From positions 496,001 through 560,000 of the forward strand of contig CAZQSZ010000001.1 in the NCBI GenBank assembly GCA_964596345.1: a stretch of DNA of 64,000 nt, written 5' to 3'. The number at the start of each line of letters is the position of its first letter. The first letter of the stretch is position 1. The position numbers and the translations under genes are program-made. The notes under the pieces were generated by a model. It ran no database searches. It was not told the origin of the DNA and worked only from the letters and a program-made list of their open reading frames with translations. Shown piece after piece: positions 1 to 9,857 of the stretch. The DNA is from CADEDV01 sp964596345. Lineage in GTDB: Bacteria > Bacteroidota > Bacteroidia > Chitinophagales > Chitinophagaceae.

Positions 1-2
1 CT

Positions 3-1886
3 GATGCGGCAAACGTTACTGAACATATTGTAAGTGTTACGGGATTGAGTCCCGATACAAAATACTATTACCGTATTGGGAATAGTACCAATATGGGAGC
101 CCCGGATGCCGATAAATTTTTTAAGACTGTTCCACCTGCCAACACAACAGGAAAGGTCAGGATCATTGCGTTTGGTGATTGTGGAAGGGGTAATATTGCC
201 TACCAGGATGCGAATCTTGCCAATTACAGAAATTTCCTTACGACAAATGGTATCGATGCTGCTGATGCCTGGTTATTGCTGGGTGATAATGCCTATAATT
301 CAGGAACGGATGCGGAGTACACTGCTAATTTCTTTGATATTTATGGCGATAATCTCTTAAAAAATCATAAGCTTTATCCTTCTCCGGGTAATCATGATTA
401 TGGAAACAATGCAGGAAATAAACCATCCCGCGCCATGCCATATTTCAATTCCTTTACGGTACCACAGGCTGGCGAATGCGGGGGAGTAGCTTCTAATAAA
501 CCCAATTTTTATTCTTTTGATATTGGCAATATCCACTTTCTTTCTCTTGATTCATGGGGTATCGAAACAGATCTTACTCATATGGGTACCAGTGGTTCCA
601 CTATGTTAAAGACCTGGATCGATGCAGACCTTGCCGGCAATACAAAGAAATGGACAGTGGCTTACTGGCATCATCCCCCTTACACAAAAGGGAGTCATGA
701 TTCTGATGCTGAATCTGAACTGGCAGCTATTCGGCAGAATTTTATTAGCTACCTGGAATCAAGAGGTGTTGATATGATATTATGCGGCCATAGCCATGGA
801 TACGAGAGAGGATATATGTTGAAGAATTATACGGGATCCTGGAGCTCTTTTAATGCAGGTACTCATGCGGTAAGCACATCCAGTGCAACTTATACAAGCA
901 ACAGCACTTGCCCCTACGTTTATAATTCAACACCCCTGCATCACGGAACCGTCTATGTGGTATCCGGGTCTGCAGGTGCAAGCGGTTCTAATACTGCAAG
1001 CTTTGGAACCAATGCTATGCCATATGCACTTAACGACGGAGGTGTTTTCTATTTCGAAACAGAGGACAACCGGTTAGATGCAAAAATGCTAAGAAGGGAT
1101 GGAACCATATTTGACAGGTTTACGATCCTGAAGGATGTAAATAAGTCAGCGACACAAAATGTCATAACGGGTAATACAACAGTACTTACAGCTTCCTGGC
1201 CCGGGAATTACAGCTGGAGTAATGCAGCAACGACCCGTTATATCAACTTTACACCGCTTGTTTCAGGCACTACGAATTTTACTGTCACAGATGATTATGG
1301 ATGTGTAACAGACCAGTTTACGGTCAATGCAACAGGGTTGTTGCCGGTTGACCTCCTGAGTTTTGATGTACAGTTGAACCGTAATAAGAAAGTGGATATT
1401 CAATGGTCCACAGCATCAGAATCAGGGAATGATCATTTTAACATCGAGAGATCGGTAAACGGCAATGATTATACTGTAGTTGCCAGGATATCCGGTAGTG
1501 GCAATTCAACCAGTATTCAGCGATATTCATTTATAGATGATTCTCCGTTGCCCGGTATTTCATTTTACCGGTTATCTCAGCAAGATCAAAACGGTAATAC
1601 TGTTTATCTGGGAGTAAAAAAAATTGTAAACAATTATACTGATGATTTTGAAGTTAAAACTCTTTCGGTAGGTAACAACAGGTTGATAGTCGGGATCAGT
1701 ACAAAAAAGCAGGCAAATTGTTATTTAAGGGTGCACGATATCGCAGGGCGGCAAAAGCTAAGGGAACGAATAAGCCTGACACCTGGTACAACAAGAAAAG
1801 AAATAACACTTACAGCAGGAGCCTACATATGGGAGGTGAGAGAAGAAAACGGAGCTATTCATTTTCAGAAAGTAGTAATATATTAA
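3..1886 (+). CDS. Secreted metallophosphoesterase, purple acid phosphatase type, T9SS sorted (5' truncated)
   Basis: The reading frame is open from the window edge, so the true start lies upstream; the first ATG-like codon (TTG at 45) is not the start. The first visible residues (T-G-L-S-P-D-T-K-Y-Y-Y-R) look like the end of a fibronectin III-like domain that precedes the phosphatase domain in purple acid phosphatases. Counting from base 45, metallophosphoesterase motifs follow in order: GD (44-45), GDN (80-82), GNHD (115-118), HH (209-210) and GHSH (248-251), which bind the two metals. The last 75 residues resemble a T9SS type A sorting domain and end in FQKVVIY. It is probably a cell-surface or secreted phosphatase or phosphodiesterase; the substrate cannot be told. 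The next gene starts 45 bases downstream. Confidence 0.88.
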   Translation, partial: DAANVTEHIVSVTGLSPDTKYYYRIGNSTNMGAPDADKFFKTVPPANTTGKVRIIAFGDCGRGNIAYQDANLANYRNFLTTNGIDAADAWLLLGDNAYNSGTDAEYTANFFDIYGDNLLKNHKLYPSPGNHDYGNNAGNKPSRAMPYFNSFTVPQAGECGGVASNKPNFYSFDIGNIHFLSLDSWGIETDLTHMGTSGSTMLKTWIDADLAGNTKKWTVAYWHHPPYTKGSHDSDAESELAAIRQNFISYLESRGVDMILCGHSHGYERGYMLKNYTGSWSSFNAGTHAVSTSSATYTSNSTCPYVYNSTPLHHGTVYVVSGSAGASGSNTASFGTNAMPYALNDGGVFYFETEDNRLDAKMLRRDGTIFDRFTILKDVNKSATQNVITGNTTVLTASWPGNYSWSNAATTRYINFTPLVSGTTNFTVTDDYGCVTDQFTVNATGLLPVDLLSFDVQLNRNKKVDIQWSTASESGNDHFNIERSVNGNDYTVVARISGSGNSTSIQRYSFIDDSPLPGISFYRLSQQDQNGNTVYLGVKKIVNNYTDDFEVKTLSVGNNRLIVGISTKKQANCYLRVHDIAGRQKLRERISLTPGTTRKEITLTAGAYIWEVREENGAIHFQKVVIY

Positions 1887-1931
1887 ACAGAAACACATTT
1901 GACTATGATATTTTGAACCCCTGTCCAGTAA

Positions 1932-4900
1932 ATGAAAACGAACAATTATATTATTACGCTGTTAGCCGTATTGATCAGTTGTAGTACAACCGGCCAGGTA
2001 TTGCGTGCCTTTAGCCCCCGTTACAGCAATCCCTCTGTGAGAGGTAATATTGTTTTTGTTTCCAATAATATCATTACTTCTTCTGGTGTGATCACCACAG
2101 AAGCTCCTCCCGGTGGTACTGCTGTTAATAACGGGAATGCAGGGGCGAATATCAATATAACCGGTACAACGCTTATACCTTTTGGATCGGTATGGAAATA
2201 TTATTCCACAGGTGCTGCCCCTGCCGGAGCCTGGACAAGCGTTGGATATAATGATGCGGCGTGGTTATCAGGGGCAGGTGAATTAGGATATGGGGATGCT
2301 GACGAAGCAACCTGCATTCCTTCGGGTGGAGGCGGAACCTTATGTGCACCCACAGGGAATAAATATATTACAAGTTATTTTCGGAAAACAATCAATATTC
2401 CCAATGCGTCTCTTTACGGAACATATCAATTTAATGTGGAAAGAGATGATGGATATGTGGTGTATGTGAATGGTACCGAAGTGGCAAGAAATAATATGCC
2501 CGCTGGCCCTGTTGTGTATGCAACAGCAGCTTCCTCTGCAATCGAAGATGCGGTGATCAGTTTTTCGATCGCCAATACTTTTTTTGTGAATGGCAATAAT
2601 GATATTGCAGTAGAGATTCACCAAGCCAATGCTACCAGTTCGGATCTTTCTTTTAACCTTGAACTGACGGGGGCTGATCCTGCAATATTTAATTCTTCTT
2701 CTGCAGATCTTTCGTTGCCTTCCTGTACACAGGTGCTTTTTGCTGGCTTATATTGGGGCGCCTCACAGGGTACTGACGGAACCAATACCAGTTGGATCAC
2801 TAATGAAACCTCGGTAAAATTAAAAATACCCGGGTCAGCTATTTTCCTGGATCTTGTTTCAACACAAACGGATTATCATAATAATACTTTAGTACCGGGG
2901 CTACCGCACACCGGGTATCGATGTTTTATTGATGTTACCTCCCTGATCAATACATTAAATCCTAATGGTACGTATACCATAGCTAACCTGGCAAGCCCTG
3001 CGGGTATTGTAAATGCATCGGGAGGATGGACGATTGTTATTGTGTATGCTGACCCTGCCACTATTGTAAGAAATCTTACCGTCTTTGATGGTTCTGCCAT
3101 TATGAATGGGGGTGATCCCCCTTTATATGTTCCGATAACCGGATTTTTAACTCCTCCATCCGGCCCGGTCAGCTGTGAATTGGGTGCTGTGGTTTTTGAT
3201 GGGGACAGGGTATCAACAGATGAATACTCATTTAAACAGAATTCAAATCCCTTAGTAGGTGTTTACACAAGCCTGACTCCGAATGCCACTGCTAACCTGA
3301 ATGATATGTGGAACAGTACGATCAGTTATAAAGGGTCCGTAGTTACGACAAGGAACCCGGCGCATCAGAATACGCTGGGTTATGATGCAGATATATTAGT
3401 GGTTCCCAATGCGCTGAATGCAGTTCTTGGTAACAGCCAGAGTTCTGCCAGTATAAGATTTAGCTCTCCTTCTGAAAATTATATGCTGCAGGTAGCTACT
3501 ACTTCTATCTCACAATACACTCCCTCTTTCAATCTTTCCAAAACGTCACAGGATATAAACGGTGGTTCATTGTTACCCGGTGAGCAGTTGCGGTACCAGG
3601 TTACTTACCAAAATGGAGGGAATGATATCAGTACCGGAACTGTTATTTACGATAATATACCCGTTGGTACCAGTTATAAACCCAATAGTTTACTGATTGG
3701 CGGAATAACAAAAACAGATGCGGCCGGCGACGATGAAGCTGAATATGATTTTGCCAACAACAGGGTTGTTTTCAGGATAGGTACCGGTGCTAACAGTACG
3801 ACCGGTGGCGAAGTGAGCCCGGCTGGTTCCGGAACCATTACATTTGATGTATATGTTGCTAATTCCTGCGAGGTTTTCACTTGTAGCAATACGATCAGCA
3901 ACAGGGCATGGATCAGTTATGCCGGTAAATTATCACTGATAAACCTCGCCGACTCAAGTGGAGTGATGACAGCAGGATGTAATGTACCCGGTCCTGTTAC
4001 AAATACAGTCGCAGGAACCTGTTCTCCTTTAATGGATACGATACTTGTCAATAGCTGCCCCTCGGTAACCGTTTTGCTGCCGGTGATCAGGTATGCCGGC
4101 TACCGGTTCTATACCGCTATGCCTTTTACGGCTGGTAATGAATATAATCCCGGGGTGCCGGTTTCTTTAACCCGCCATTTTTATGCCTTCTATGACGGAC
4201 CTGGTTCTTGTGATGATACACTGGATATAAACGTATTTATTATTGCCTGCCCGGATATTGATGATGATGATGACGGTATTCCTGACTATGTGGAATTAGA
4301 TAACCCGGTGGCTTTACAGGATGCAGATTCTGACGGTATACCTAACTGGAACGACAGTAGTTATCCCGGTTTTGTAGATAACAATGCAGATGGTTTCAAT
4401 GATAATTTTGATCCCGGGGCCGATTCAGATGCGGATGGGATACCGAATTTTTATGATACAAATTTCCCGGGTTGGGTGGATAGTAACAATGATGGCGTAA
4501 ATGATGCCATGGACAAAGACCTGGATGGTATTCCTAATTACCTTGACCTGGATAGCGATAATGATGGTATCCCGGATGTGGTGGAGAGTTTTGGAGTGGA
4601 TGCCAACGGTGATGGCAGAATTGATAATTATACGGAAACTGACAATGATGGGTTGTCCCAGAATGTAGATGCCAATAATACCGGGGTCGCTGGTTCAGGA
4701 TTGGCACTCGGGGCACTGGATACAGATGGGGATGGGATTGGCAATTATCTGGACCTGGATAGTGATAATGATGGTATTCCGGATGTGGCTGAAGTATATG
4801 GTACCGATATGGATAATAATGGAAGAATTGATAATTATACGGATTCGGATGCTGATGGGTATGCAGATATTGCAGATGGAGATGTTGGCAACGACGGTAC

Positions 4901-6242
4901 AGCAGAAAATGGAGCTTCTTCCTTACTCCGGACAAGTAATGATGGTAATAATGATGGCAGGGCCGATTCGTTTCCCTATAAGAATATGGATAAAGACAGT
5001 AAACCTAATCCTTATGATCTTGACAGTGATGGTGATGGCTTAACAGATGTAAGAGAAGCCCGGTTTACAGATGCAGATTTTAACGGTCGCATTGATGGTG
5101 TTTTGAATAACGATGGATGGAACAGTGGTATAGCATCCTCCGGTTCTTTATCTCTGCCTAATACAGATGGTACAGGAAGGCATAATCCATATGATATTGA
5201 TGCAGATGATGATGGTATTCCTGATAATGTGGAAGGTATGTCAACACCAGGATATTTATTACCGGCAGGACTTGATAGTGATAATGATGGCATTGATAAT
5301 ACCTATGATAATTTTGCCGGCTTTGGTGGTAACGGAGTTGCTCCTTATGATAATGATGGAGATACTGTACCTGACTATCTTGACCTGGATACAGATAATG
5401 ATGGAGTAGCTGATATAATAGAGGGAAATGATTTTAATTTTAATGGTTTTCCTGATGATAATGTGACGCTGACAGATATTGATACAGATGATGATGGTCT
5501 GGATGACCGGTTTGACAATAACAACCTGAATGCCGAAGCAACATCTGCGTATATGGGAAATGGGGGCACTACTGCTGGTGATCCTACTCCCGGTTCGGTT
5601 ACTACGGTGCAGCATACAGCCATCGCATCGGGCCTTGGTTGTCCTGCAGAAAGAGACTGGAGATGTATCTGGTATATCCTGAGCTGCGATATCATCAGCT
5701 TTAAAGCCGTTTTGCAAGATGAGCAGGTTGTATTGGATTGGAAAACACTTTGCAGGCAGCCCGTTGATCACTTTGTGATAGAGCGAAGTACTGATGGGTT
5801 ATTATTCAAGGATATCAGGCAGGTACCCGGACGGGTTATAATTAATGAAACAGAGTTGTATACAGCGAATGATGATATTCCACTCCTTCATACTGGGAAG
5901 ATTTATTACCGGTTGCGAACGACACTGACCAGTGGGAAAGTAAGTAAAAGCAGCATCATAGTTATTCAACCCGCCACGAGTAGTGTTGTGACTATGCAAA
6001 TAGCTCCGAATCCTGTAAGAGATCATATGCAGTTATTCGTTTACAGCAGCCAATCCTGTTCAACAGGGGTAACTATTTATGATGCCAGTGGTAAAAATAT
6101 TTATCAGCAAAAGGACAAAATTTTACCTGGCAGCACAACAATACAGTTACGGCTTCCCTCTAATCTTTCTAATGGTATCTATTATCTTTCTTTTGATTAC
6201 GGAGGAGCGTTGCTGACCAGGAAATTTGTTGTATTTAAATAA
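1932..6242 (+). CDS. Large secreted protein with DUF11-like domain, Asp-rich repeats and T9SS sorting domain
   Basis: 1436 residues. A signal peptide covers about residues 1-22. Residues 80-240 (FGSVWKYY, then GYGDADEAT, then YITSYFRKT) resemble the galactose-binding-like module often attached to Bacteroidota phosphatases. Residues 536-653 match the DUF11 surface-repeat type. Residues 775-1205 are a long run of DxDxDGI/DxDNDGIPD units like thrombospondin type 3 or dockerin calcium loops. The C-terminal 78 residues, starting PNPVRDHM, form a T9SS type A sorting domain. The likely role is a surface adhesin or structural protein stiffened by calcium; no enzyme motif is visible. Several long minus-strand open frames in the Asp-rich part are repeat shadows. 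It may be cotranscribed with the phosphoesterase 45 bases upstream. Confidence 0.85.
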   Translation: MKTNNYIITLLAVLISCSTTGQVLRAFSPRYSNPSVRGNIVFVSNNIITSSGVITTEAPPGGTAVNNGNAGANINITGTTLIPFGSVWKYYSTGAAPAGAWTSVGYNDAAWLSGAGELGYGDADEATCIPSGGGGTLCAPTGNKYITSYFRKTINIPNASLYGTYQFNVERDDGYVVYVNGTEVARNNMPAGPVVYATAASSAIEDAVISFSIANTFFVNGNNDIAVEIHQANATSSDLSFNLELTGADPAIFNSSSADLSLPSCTQVLFAGLYWGASQGTDGTNTSWITNETSVKLKIPGSAIFLDLVSTQTDYHNNTLVPGLPHTGYRCFIDVTSLINTLNPNGTYTIANLASPAGIVNASGGWTIVIVYADPATIVRNLTVFDGSAIMNGGDPPLYVPITGFLTPPSGPVSCELGAVVFDGDRVSTDEYSFKQNSNPLVGVYTSLTPNATANLNDMWNSTISYKGSVVTTRNPAHQNTLGYDADILVVPNALNAVLGNSQSSASIRFSSPSENYMLQVATTSISQYTPSFNLSKTSQDINGGSLLPGEQLRYQVTYQNGGNDISTGTVIYDNIPVGTSYKPNSLLIGGITKTDAAGDDEAEYDFANNRVVFRIGTGANSTTGGEVSPAGSGTITFDVYVANSCEVFTCSNTISNRAWISYAGKLSLINLADSSGVMTAGCNVPGPVTNTVAGTCSPLMDTILVNSCPSVTVLLPVIRYAGYRFYTAMPFTAGNEYNPGVPVSLTRHFYAFYDGPGSCDDTLDINVFIIACPDIDDDDDGIPDYVELDNPVALQDADSDGIPNWNDSSYPGFVDNNADGFNDNFDPGADSDADGIPNFYDTNFPGWVDSNNDGVNDAMDKDLDGIPNYLDLDSDNDGIPDVVESFGVDANGDGRIDNYTETDNDGLSQNVDANNTGVAGSGLALGALDTDGDGIGNYLDLDSDNDGIPDVAEVYGTDMDNNGRIDNYTDSDADGYADIADGDVGNDGTAENGASSLLRTSNDGNNDGRADSFPYKNMDKDSKPNPYDLDSDGDGLTDVREARFTDADFNGRIDGVLNNDGWNSGIASSGSLSLPNTDGTGRHNPYDIDADDDGIPDNVEGMSTPGYLLPAGLDSDNDGIDNTYDNFAGFGGNGVAPYDNDGDTVPDYLDLDTDNDGVADIIEGNDFNFNGFPDDNVTLTDIDTDDDGLDDRFDNNNLNAEATSAYMGNGGTTAGDPTPGSVTTVQHTAIASGLGCPAERDWRCIWYILSCDIISFKAVLQDEQVVLDWKTLCRQPVDHFVIERSTDGLLFKDIRQVPGRVIINETELYTANDDIPLLHTGKIYYRLRTTLTSGKVSKSSIIVIQPATSSVVTMQIAPNPVRDHMQLFVYSSQSCSTGVTIYDASGKNIYQQKDKILPGSTTIQLRLPSNLSNGIYYLSFDYGGALLTRKFVVFK

Positions 6243-6268
6243 ATGATACTGGCTTTTCTTCAGAGAGG

Positions 6269-6973
6269 TCAGGTAGTGCATTGTTCGATGACGGAGAATA
6301 GTTTATCCCTATAATTGTCACTTACGGGTAAGATTTGGTTTCCAATGGTAACAGATTTTCTTGAAACGGTATTGATCTTCCGGATAGGTACAATATAAGA
6401 ACGGTGTATCCGGGAGAATTCATTTTCGTCAAAAAGGTCCTCAAAGTATTTCAGGTTATGAAGTATAAGTAAGGGACTGGTGGTAGTTTTCAGGTACACT
6501 TTTGTATAATCTTTATAGCCCTCCAGGTAGAGAATATCATCATAGAAAAGTTTATGAAGCTTATGAGCGACGTTGATGAAAAAATAGTCTCTTTTTGCCA
6601 CGCCTTTATTGTTCTTTAATTCGGTGTACTCTTTTACCCGGTTGCAGGCGGCGATGAATTTTTCAAACGAAACCGGCTTCAATAAATAGTCTATTGCTTT
6701 TAACTCAAACCCATCAATTGCAAACTCACTGTAGGCTGTTGTAAAGATAACTTCCGGTTTATATGACAGGGAGCGAAAGAAATCAATGCCTGATATGTCC
6801 GGCATTTTAATATCCAGGAATAAAAGATCTACCTGTTGGGATTCAAGTAAGGGCAAAGCTTGCAGGGGTTCCTCAAAACGCCCCGCTAGTTTTAAATATG
6901 GTATTTTGCGAACATGATCTTCCAGCAGCTGTAAAGCCAATGGTTCATCATCGATGAGTAAGCAGTTAATCAC
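6269..6973 (-). CDS. LytTR-family response regulator
   Basis: 234 residues. The N-terminal receiver domain has acidic residues D8 and D9, phospho-acceptor D54 (LFLDIKMPD), T79 and K99 (LLKP). A LytTR DNA-binding domain follows at about residues 135-230. LytTR regulators bind direct repeats upstream of target genes. Its start overlaps the end of the LytS-type kinase gene by 8 bases, so the two are almost certainly a translationally coupled two-component pair. The gene ends 26 bases from the convergent gene that stops at 6242. Target genes cannot be inferred from the sequence, though the cotranscribed Kelch lipoprotein and DUF4907 protein are obvious candidates for a shared pathway. Confidence 0.93.
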   Translation of the reverse strand: MINCLLIDDEPLALQLLEDHVRKIPYLKLAGRFEEPLQALPLLESQQVDLLFLDIKMPDISGIDFFRSLSYKPEVIFTTAYSEFAIDGFELKAIDYLLKPVSFEKFIAACNRVKEYTELKNNKGVAKRDYFFINVAHKLHKLFYDDILYLEGYKDYTKVYLKTTTSPLLILHNLKYFEDLFDENEFSRIHRSYIVPIRKINTVSRKSVTIGNQILPVSDNYRDKLFSVIEQCTT

Positions 6974-8261
6974 TGTTTAAATTGATTTTGAGATTAACGA
7001 TATGCAAGTGATCGTTGTGGACGATATCGAGCCAGTATTTACTGGGATACAAAAGATCAAGCCGTCGTATAACATTCTTTAGTCCTAATCCACCGCCAGC
7101 AAAACTATTTGTTTCCGTTACCGGGTTGCTGACCAGCAGTGTTAATGTTTTTTCAAAAATCCGGAGCTGAATTTTAATAATGGAAGGGTTAGTGTAGCTG
7201 ATCCCATGTTTAAAAGCGTTTTCCACAAAAGTAATGAGCAGCAAGGGGGCAATCTGGTGACTGTTTGTTTCACCAGCCACTTCATATTCAATTTTTACCT
7301 TCTGTGAAAGCCTTAATTTTTGCAGATCGATATAATTGCTGAGGTACTGAATATCTTTTGAAAGAGCTACCTTATCCTCACCTGATTCATATAATACATA
7401 ACGTAACAAATCAGATAATTTCAATATGGAATGTTCCGTATGTTCCGATTTGGCATGAGCCTGCGAATAAATCCCGTTAAGCGTATTGAACAGGAAATGA
7501 GGATTGATCTGTGATTTCAGGAAATTTACTTCGGCATTCAGGTTTGCATTTTCCAATGCTTTTTTCTCATTCTGACTTTTGACAAATGAATGGGCCAGCC
7601 GGATGAAACCTCCCATCAGTAACAACAATGCAAATGAGCTGATCGTATTATTAAGGCTCATGGCCCAGATCCCTTTGGGTATTCCAAGCAAACCGGGTTC
7701 CCGCATTGGAAATCCGGGCATTGCCCTGACAATGCTATCATTCAGCGGAAAGCCCGCAGCGTATGGGCGGGAGCCGGAAACTGAATCCGTGTTGATCATT
7801 ACATCATTGATCAATAGAACTCTTCCTGCACGGGTAACGGAATTTTGTTTTTCAGCCGAGGGGAAGGGAGCCTGGAAGAATTGAATTGGCCCGCCAGGCC
7901 TGTCAAAATAGGCAAATCTTACGGCCAGGTGCTGAGAGAAATACAGGAAAAACGCAAGAAGTACCAGCCCGCTATAACTGAAATATCTTTTCTTTTCAAA
8001 AAAAGAAGGAATCAGCCAGTAGTAATGCAGGTAAAAAAGGATGATCAGTATGAGTTTGTCAACCACTTCACGGGTTATAAACCGGTTGTCATTTACCCTG
8101 ACTGGATAAAGCATTACGGGCAGAAAGAAAAAAACACACCAGCCGGTAATATGGATAAGAATGATCAGCAGGATGTGTATCCTGCTGCTGGCCTTTTTAA
8201 AGCCAAACAATGTTAACAGGAAGCTACTAAAACTTTCCCCGGTTACCATTTGTTGAATCAT
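6966..8261 (-). CDS. LytS/YehU-type sensor histidine kinase
   Basis: 431 residues. About four membrane segments lie within residues 28-225, interrupted by a Gly/Pro-rich segment of about 85 residues (120-200) that may be extracytoplasmic and is the most likely sensing part. The His_kinase domain carries H255 in INPHFLFNTLN, N348 in the N box (VENAFKHG) and a glycine loop (GGGLGL, 389-394). It would phosphorylate the LytTR regulator encoded directly downstream (8-base overlap). The start overlaps the end of the DUF4907 gene by 35 bases; a second ATG at 8249 would shorten that overlap to 23 bases. Ligand unknown. Confidence 0.92.
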   Translation of the reverse strand: MIQQMVTGESFSSFLLTLFGFKKASSRIHILLIILIHITGWCVFFFLPVMLYPVRVNDNRFITREVVDKLILIILFYLHYYWLIPSFFEKKRYFSYSGLVLLAFFLYFSQHLAVRFAYFDRPGGPIQFFQAPFPSAEKQNSVTRAGRVLLINDVMINTDSVSGSRPYAAGFPLNDSIVRAMPGFPMREPGLLGIPKGIWAMSLNNTISSFALLLLMGGFIRLAHSFVKSQNEKKALENANLNAEVNFLKSQINPHFLFNTLNGIYSQAHAKSEHTEHSILKLSDLLRYVLYESGEDKVALSKDIQYLSNYIDLQKLRLSQKVKIEYEVAGETNSHQIAPLLLITFVENAFKHGISYTNPSIIKIQLRIFEKTLTLLVSNPVTETNSFAGGGLGLKNVIRRLDLLYPSKYWLDIVHNDHLHIVNLKINLNSD

Positions 8262-8583
8262 TCATATTGTACAATTGCTGAAGTTCAAAAATAGTGATCA
8301 CAGGCTGCTCTCCTCTTTCCATTTTGTTAATTATCAGGGCAGCGGTTTTTTCAGCATCTTCTTGGCGGGGGAATCCCTTATTGCCGCTGATAACAGGGAT
8401 AGATTCCTGGTGAATGAATAATTTATCATCCACCAGGATTTCATATCCCCAACCACTGACAGCCTTAAAGACCCTGCTGTCAAACCTGTACTTTCTTTTC
8501 TCCTTTGTAAAATGAAAGAAGATCATGGCCGACAATATTGCTGAAACACCAAGTATGATTATATGCTGGTATTTATTACTCAT
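8227..8583 (-). CDS. DUF4907-like membrane-anchored protein
   Basis: 118 residues, with one N-terminal membrane segment (about 7-24) followed by a soluble domain of about 85 residues. The domain contains GWGYEI, IHQESIPV and FPRQEDAEKTAALI, which I recognise as the DUF4907 pattern of Bacteroidota; the function of that family is unknown. The start codon overlaps the stop of the upstream Kelch gene by one base (TGATG), and the end overlaps the kinase gene by 35 bases, so it is translated with both. It may be an accessory subunit of the sensing system, but this is inferred only from context. Confidence 0.8.
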   Translation of the reverse strand: MSNKYQHIIILGVSAILSAMIFFHFTKEKRKYRFDSRVFKAVSGWGYEILVDDKLFIHQESIPVISGNKGFPRQEDAEKTAALIINKMERGEQPVITIFELQQLYNMNDSTNGNRGKF

Positions 8584-9602
8584 CAGTTATCATCATCGTT
8601 TTGTTCCGCTGCAGGATCAAATTCATACATATTGTCAAATGATAAGGAGCCGCTGCGCCCGGTTAGCAGGAATCCCCGGTTGCTTAAAGTAAATGCCACA
8701 GCGCCAATCCTTGCAGACCCTTCAAAAGCAGTTTTCTGTATCCACAGGTCGGAAGAAGGGTCATATTGCCAGGTGGTGGAAATATAAGAACTGTTTTCGC
8801 CAGAAGTTATAAAGGCATAATCACCGATTACAAATGCAACTCCATTACTGCGCTGTATGGTATAATTATCGTCATAATCATCATCACTTACATTGGATAT
8901 TTTTCTTTTCTCCGTCCAAGTATCAGCTGCTGCATCATATACCCAAAGATCATTAAGGGAAGTGCCGTTATTATTACCGGAGCAGATATAGGCTTCATCA
9001 TTTATAACAAAACTCATTGCAGCTGATCTTTTGCTGCCACCGAGACTGGCCTTTTGGACCCATGTGTTACCGGCTGGATCATACTGATAAAGATCCTTGA
9101 GATAGTTACCGTCAAAACCGCAGGATATATAGCCTTTATTGCCTGTAGAAAAACCTGCAGCATCATAGCGGCCACTACCGGGAAAATCTGCTTTCTGCGT
9201 CCAGTTATTGGTGGAGGGATCATATTCCCAGAAATCATTTAGCTTGCTTACACCATCATAGCCGGTGCCTACATAGCCTTTTCCATTGATAGCAAAACCA
9301 ACTGCTGAATTTCGGGCAACACCTCGAAAATCAGCTTTTTGTGACCAGTATTGCCGGGCAAGACTAAACTCCCAGCAATCCTTAAAGCGGTCCCGGTCCG
9401 TAGTGCCTGTGGTAAGGTATACATAATCGCCAATTGTAAATATTACAGCTTCACTTCTGGCATTACCATCAAAGTCGGAACTTCTTTTCCAGTTGCCGAT
9501 CAGCTCATCATCGCTGTCGCCGGAAGAATCACATCCCTGGGAAATGATTGCAGAAGAAAGAACCATGATACTGCCCAGCAGGTACGAGTATTTTTTTTGC
9601 AT
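8583..9602 (-). CDS. Kelch-repeat lipoprotein
   Basis: 339 residues. The N-terminus has a lipoprotein signal with lipobox-like SQGC (Cys about residue 24). The rest is about six Kelch-type repeats of roughly 47 residues, each with a GxxxxxxG...YxPxxxxWxxKA pattern, giving a predicted beta-propeller. Kelch propellers bind proteins or glycans; no catalytic residues are visible. It is the first gene of an overlapping unit with DUF4907, LytS kinase and LytTR regulator, so it may be a periplasmic sensor lobe or the regulated output. A near-consensus promoter (TACTTTTA on the minus strand, 9616-9623) lies 13 bases upstream of the ATG. Confidence 0.85.
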   Translation of the reverse strand: MQKKYSYLLGSIMVLSSAIISQGCDSSGDSDDELIGNWKRSSDFDGNARSEAVIFTIGDYVYLTTGTTDRDRFKDCWEFSLARQYWSQKADFRGVARNSAVGFAINGKGYVGTGYDGVSKLNDFWEYDPSTNNWTQKADFPGSGRYDAAGFSTGNKGYISCGFDGNYLKDLYQYDPAGNTWVQKASLGGSKRSAAMSFVINDEAYICSGNNNGTSLNDLWVYDAAADTWTEKRKISNVSDDDYDDNYTIQRSNGVAFVIGDYAFITSGENSSYISTTWQYDPSSDLWIQKTAFEGSARIGAVAFTLSNRGFLLTGRSGSLSFDNMYEFDPAAEQNDDDN

Positions 9603-9857
9603 AACTGATTTTTGATAAAAGTAGCTGCAGCTGAATCAAACAGTATCTTAAAATAGACCAGCACATATACTGAACCGATGAATGATGCGCTGAAATCTAT
9701 TTTAAAATAAAAGCAGCCTGATGTACAAAAACATACTGGTTTTTGGAATTATCCCTGTAAAAGCCTAATTGGCCGATTTTAAAAGCCAGTTAATATACTA
9801 TAACAATTCAGCGGTCATAACCGGGAATAAATTGCGCAGCTTATCAATATATTCTAT

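Noticed and set aside
4255..5560. Possible CRISPR-like or tandem DNA repeat in the Asp-rich region
   Set aside because: The periodicity is that of coding DxDxDG units with variable spacing; there are no conserved repeats with unique spacers.
5259..5771. 170-residue minus-strand open frame
   Set aside because: It is antisense to the Asp-rich repeats, is full of Ile runs (shadow of GAT/AAT codons) and has no protein-like features.
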